Below are positions 62,824-64,000 of a stretch of DNA of 64,000 nt, one piece after another (position 1 is the first letter of the stretch; every line of letters starts with the position of its first letter). The notes beneath the pieces were generated by a model. The model ran no database searches. It was not told the DNA's origin and worked only from the letters and a program-made list of their open reading frames with translations. The translations under genes were made by a program, and so were the position numbers. The DNA lies in the NCBI GenBank assembly GCA_009377475.1, contig WHTY01000013.1, forward strand, positions 1-64,000. The letters are read 5' to 3'. The DNA comes from Actinophytocola sp. (GTDB lineage Bacteria > Actinomycetota > Actinomycetes > Mycobacteriales > Pseudonocardiaceae).

Positions 62824-63705
62824 GTGCCAACGCCATCGACGTCACAGCAGCGGAACTACGGCGACGAACTCGCCGTCGTGACCGTCACCTACTCACCGGG
62901 CGAGACGCTGGAGCGGTTCCTCGACACGCTCGCCAAGGCCACCACGCGCCCGGTGCGGGTGATCCTCGCCGACAACGGCTCCACCGACGGCGCACCAGAG
63001 AAGGGCGCCGAGCGCGACGGGGTCCAGCTGGTCCGCACCGGCGGCAACCTCGGCTACGGCAGCGGCGCCAACGTCGGCGTCGCCGAGCTGGACGACACGG
63101 TTGGCTGGGTGGTCGTCTGCAACCCGGACCTGGAGTGGGAGCCGGGCGCGCTGGACACGCTCCTGGAAGCCGCCGAACGCTGGCCGCGCGCGGGCGCGCT
63201 CGGACCGCTCATCAAGGAGCCGGACGGCACGATCTACCCGTCCGCGCGACTGCTGCCGTCGATCGGCAGGGGCATCGGGCACGCGGTCTTCAGCAAGATC
63301 TGGCCGCGCAACCCCTGGACCCGCGCGTACCGGCAGGAGTCCGGCACGCCGACCGAGCGCACGGCGGGCTGGCTGTCCGGCTCGTGCATGCTGCTGCGCA
63401 GGACGGCGTTCGACGACGTCGACGGGTTCGACCGGCGCTACTTCATGTACTTCGAGGACGTCGACCTTTGCGACCGGCTCGGCAAGGCAGGCTGGCAGAA
63501 CGTCTACGTGCCTTCCGCCGCCGTCATGCACATCCAGGGCCACTCCACCGGCAAGGAGTCGGCGCGGATGCTCGCGGTGCACCACGACAGCGCGTACCGC
63601 TACCTCGCCGACCGCCACACCAGCCTTGCCGCCAAGCCGATGCTCGCGGTGATCCGCATCGGCCTCACGCTGCGGGCGAAGCTGGCCGCGCGGTGGGAGT
63701 CCTGA
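62824..63705 (+). CDS. wbbL: Rhamnosyltransferase WbbL (GT2 family)
   Basis: The 293-residue GT-A enzyme would add rhamnose from dTDP-L-rhamnose to decaprenyl-PP-GlcNAc, building the arabinogalactan linker. It has LAVVTVTYSPGETLERFLDTL, the nucleotide-binding LADNGSTDGAPEKG, RTGGNLGYGSGANVGVAEL, the acidic VVCNPDLEWEPGALD, GWLSGSCMLLRRTAFDDVDGFD and YFMYFEDVDLCDRLGKAGW. This is the pattern of mycobacterial WbbL1 (Rv3265c), found beside rmlD. The start is a GTG at 62824. Its donor is supplied by rmlB-rmlD 8 kb upstream. Confidence 0.9.
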   Translation: MPTPSTSQQRNYGDELAVVTVTYSPGETLERFLDTLAKATTRPVRVILADNGSTDGAPEKGAERDGVQLVRTGGNLGYGSGANVGVAELDDTVGWVVVCNPDLEWEPGALDTLLEAAERWPRAGALGPLIKEPDGTIYPSARLLPSIGRGIGHAVFSKIWPRNPWTRAYRQESGTPTERTAGWLSGSCMLLRRTAFDDVDGFDRRYFMYFEDVDLCDRLGKAGWQNVYVPSAAVMHIQGHSTGKESARMLAVHHDSAYRYLADRHTSLAAKPMLAVIRIGLTLRAKLAARWES

Positions 63706-63706
63706 G

Positions 63707-63985
63707 CTAGCCGTCCAGCCGCCGCGACAGGTTCGACGTCATGCGGTGCGTCGTCGTCGGGATGAGGCCGGTGATCTCCTCGGTCTGCATCTCGTCCGCC
63801 TCGCGCTGCGCCTGTTCCTCGAGCGTGCCGTGGTGGTGACCGGTTCCTCGGGCAGCAGGACGTCGCTGCTCGTCGTTCTCGCGGATCTGCTCGTCGGACA
63901 GCACCGTGGTGGCGTCCGGGTCGATGTCCTCGTCGGCGCTGGTGACCATCGTGCGGGGGATCTGCACGGTACTCGAGGCGTCCAT
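63707..63985 (-). CDS. Small acidic protein of unknown function
   Basis: The 92-residue product (ATG at 63985) is hydrophilic and acidic (SADEDIDPDATTVLSDEQIRENDEQ), with a His-rich patch GTGHHHG and a C-terminal TTTHRMTSNLSRRLDG. No domain is recognised, and it lacks a signal peptide or membrane segment. Its stop lies 2 bases from the convergent wbbL stop. It starts only 15 bases from the window edge, so a longer upstream start cannot be excluded. Confidence 0.5.
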   Translation of the reverse strand: MDASSTVQIPRTMVTSADEDIDPDATTVLSDEQIRENDEQRRPAARGTGHHHGTLEEQAQREADEMQTEEITGLIPTTTHRMTSNLSRRLDG

Positions 63986-64000
63986 GGGCGAAACGGCACT

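Noticed and set aside
1..64000. tRNA, rRNA or riboswitch genes
   Set aside because: No T-loop consensus with a cloverleaf, rRNA segment or recognisable riboswitch core was found by eye; a covariance-model scan would be needed to exclude small RNAs.

Overview
The window is high-GC actinobacterial chromosome, most likely from a Pseudonocardiales genus close to Amycolatopsis, Saccharomonospora or Saccharopolyspora. Third codon positions are almost always G or C, GTG starts are frequent, and many genes overlap as ATGA, GTGA or TGATG. The gene content matches, from memory and in scrambled order, the Mycobacterium tuberculosis neighbourhood Rv3264-Rv3308: pmmB-deoD, lpdA, glpD, accA, accD-accE-maf, birA, a PH-domain protein, GtrA, purK-purE, fadE25, a TIGR03089 protein, an LCP protein, rmlD and wbbL. 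Long perfect hairpins after genes, a recurrent GTTGATCAAC palindromic element and 21-bp intergenic repeats also suit this order. I saw no rRNA, tRNA or CRISPR.

Layout. 1-1100: the edge of an IS1634-family element abuts a Fic gene cut inside its catalytic motif. 1100-10700: a flavodoxin-like protein, a secreted LVIVD/PA protein, a decayed M15-type peptidase, pmmB-deoD, a VWA gene broken by a frameshift and a stop codon, and a membrane Ser/Thr kinase. 10800-17960: the coupled mutA-mutB-meaB operon, a small membrane protein and an M20 amidohydrolase. 17970-19690: a DUF559-type gene bracketed by inverted 21-bp repeat arrays, then a gamma-glutamylcyclotransferase-like gene. 19740-33735: lpdA, glpD, accA with two small partners, a lytic transglycosylase, maf, DinB, accE, accD, birA, a PH-domain protein and HMG-CoA lyase, which is largely acyl-CoA and redox metabolism.

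33826-38866 is the most striking accessory stretch. A YbaB-like protein, a WXG100-like protein, a 637-residue CpnT-like protein ending in a TNT (NAD+ glycohydrolase) toxin domain and a 98-residue probable immunity protein form one coupled operon. It is followed by operator-like palindromes and a lower-GC AlbA_2/HATPase regulator gene. 38848-50150: hisN-like phosphatase, a two-component system, GtrA, an ECF sigma factor fused to a zinc finger and a large extracytoplasmic tail, a gene with a GGDEF-like remnant, a GT87 mannosyltransferase, purK-purE and fadE25. 50215-51293 is a DUF433/PIN-like toxin-antitoxin pair.

51836-63985 is an envelope region: TIGR03089 protein, LCP ligase, rmlB-rmlD, two GT4 glycosyltransferases and the WbbL-like rhamnosyltransferase, all fitting rhamnose and arabinogalactan assembly. 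Inserted among them is a second type VII secretion-associated operon (small helical protein, DUF3558 lipoprotein, PPE-like protein with PDGS repeats, EspG) that has no secretion-machine genes of its own here. Functional calls rest on recognisable motifs and family memory; no database search was run.
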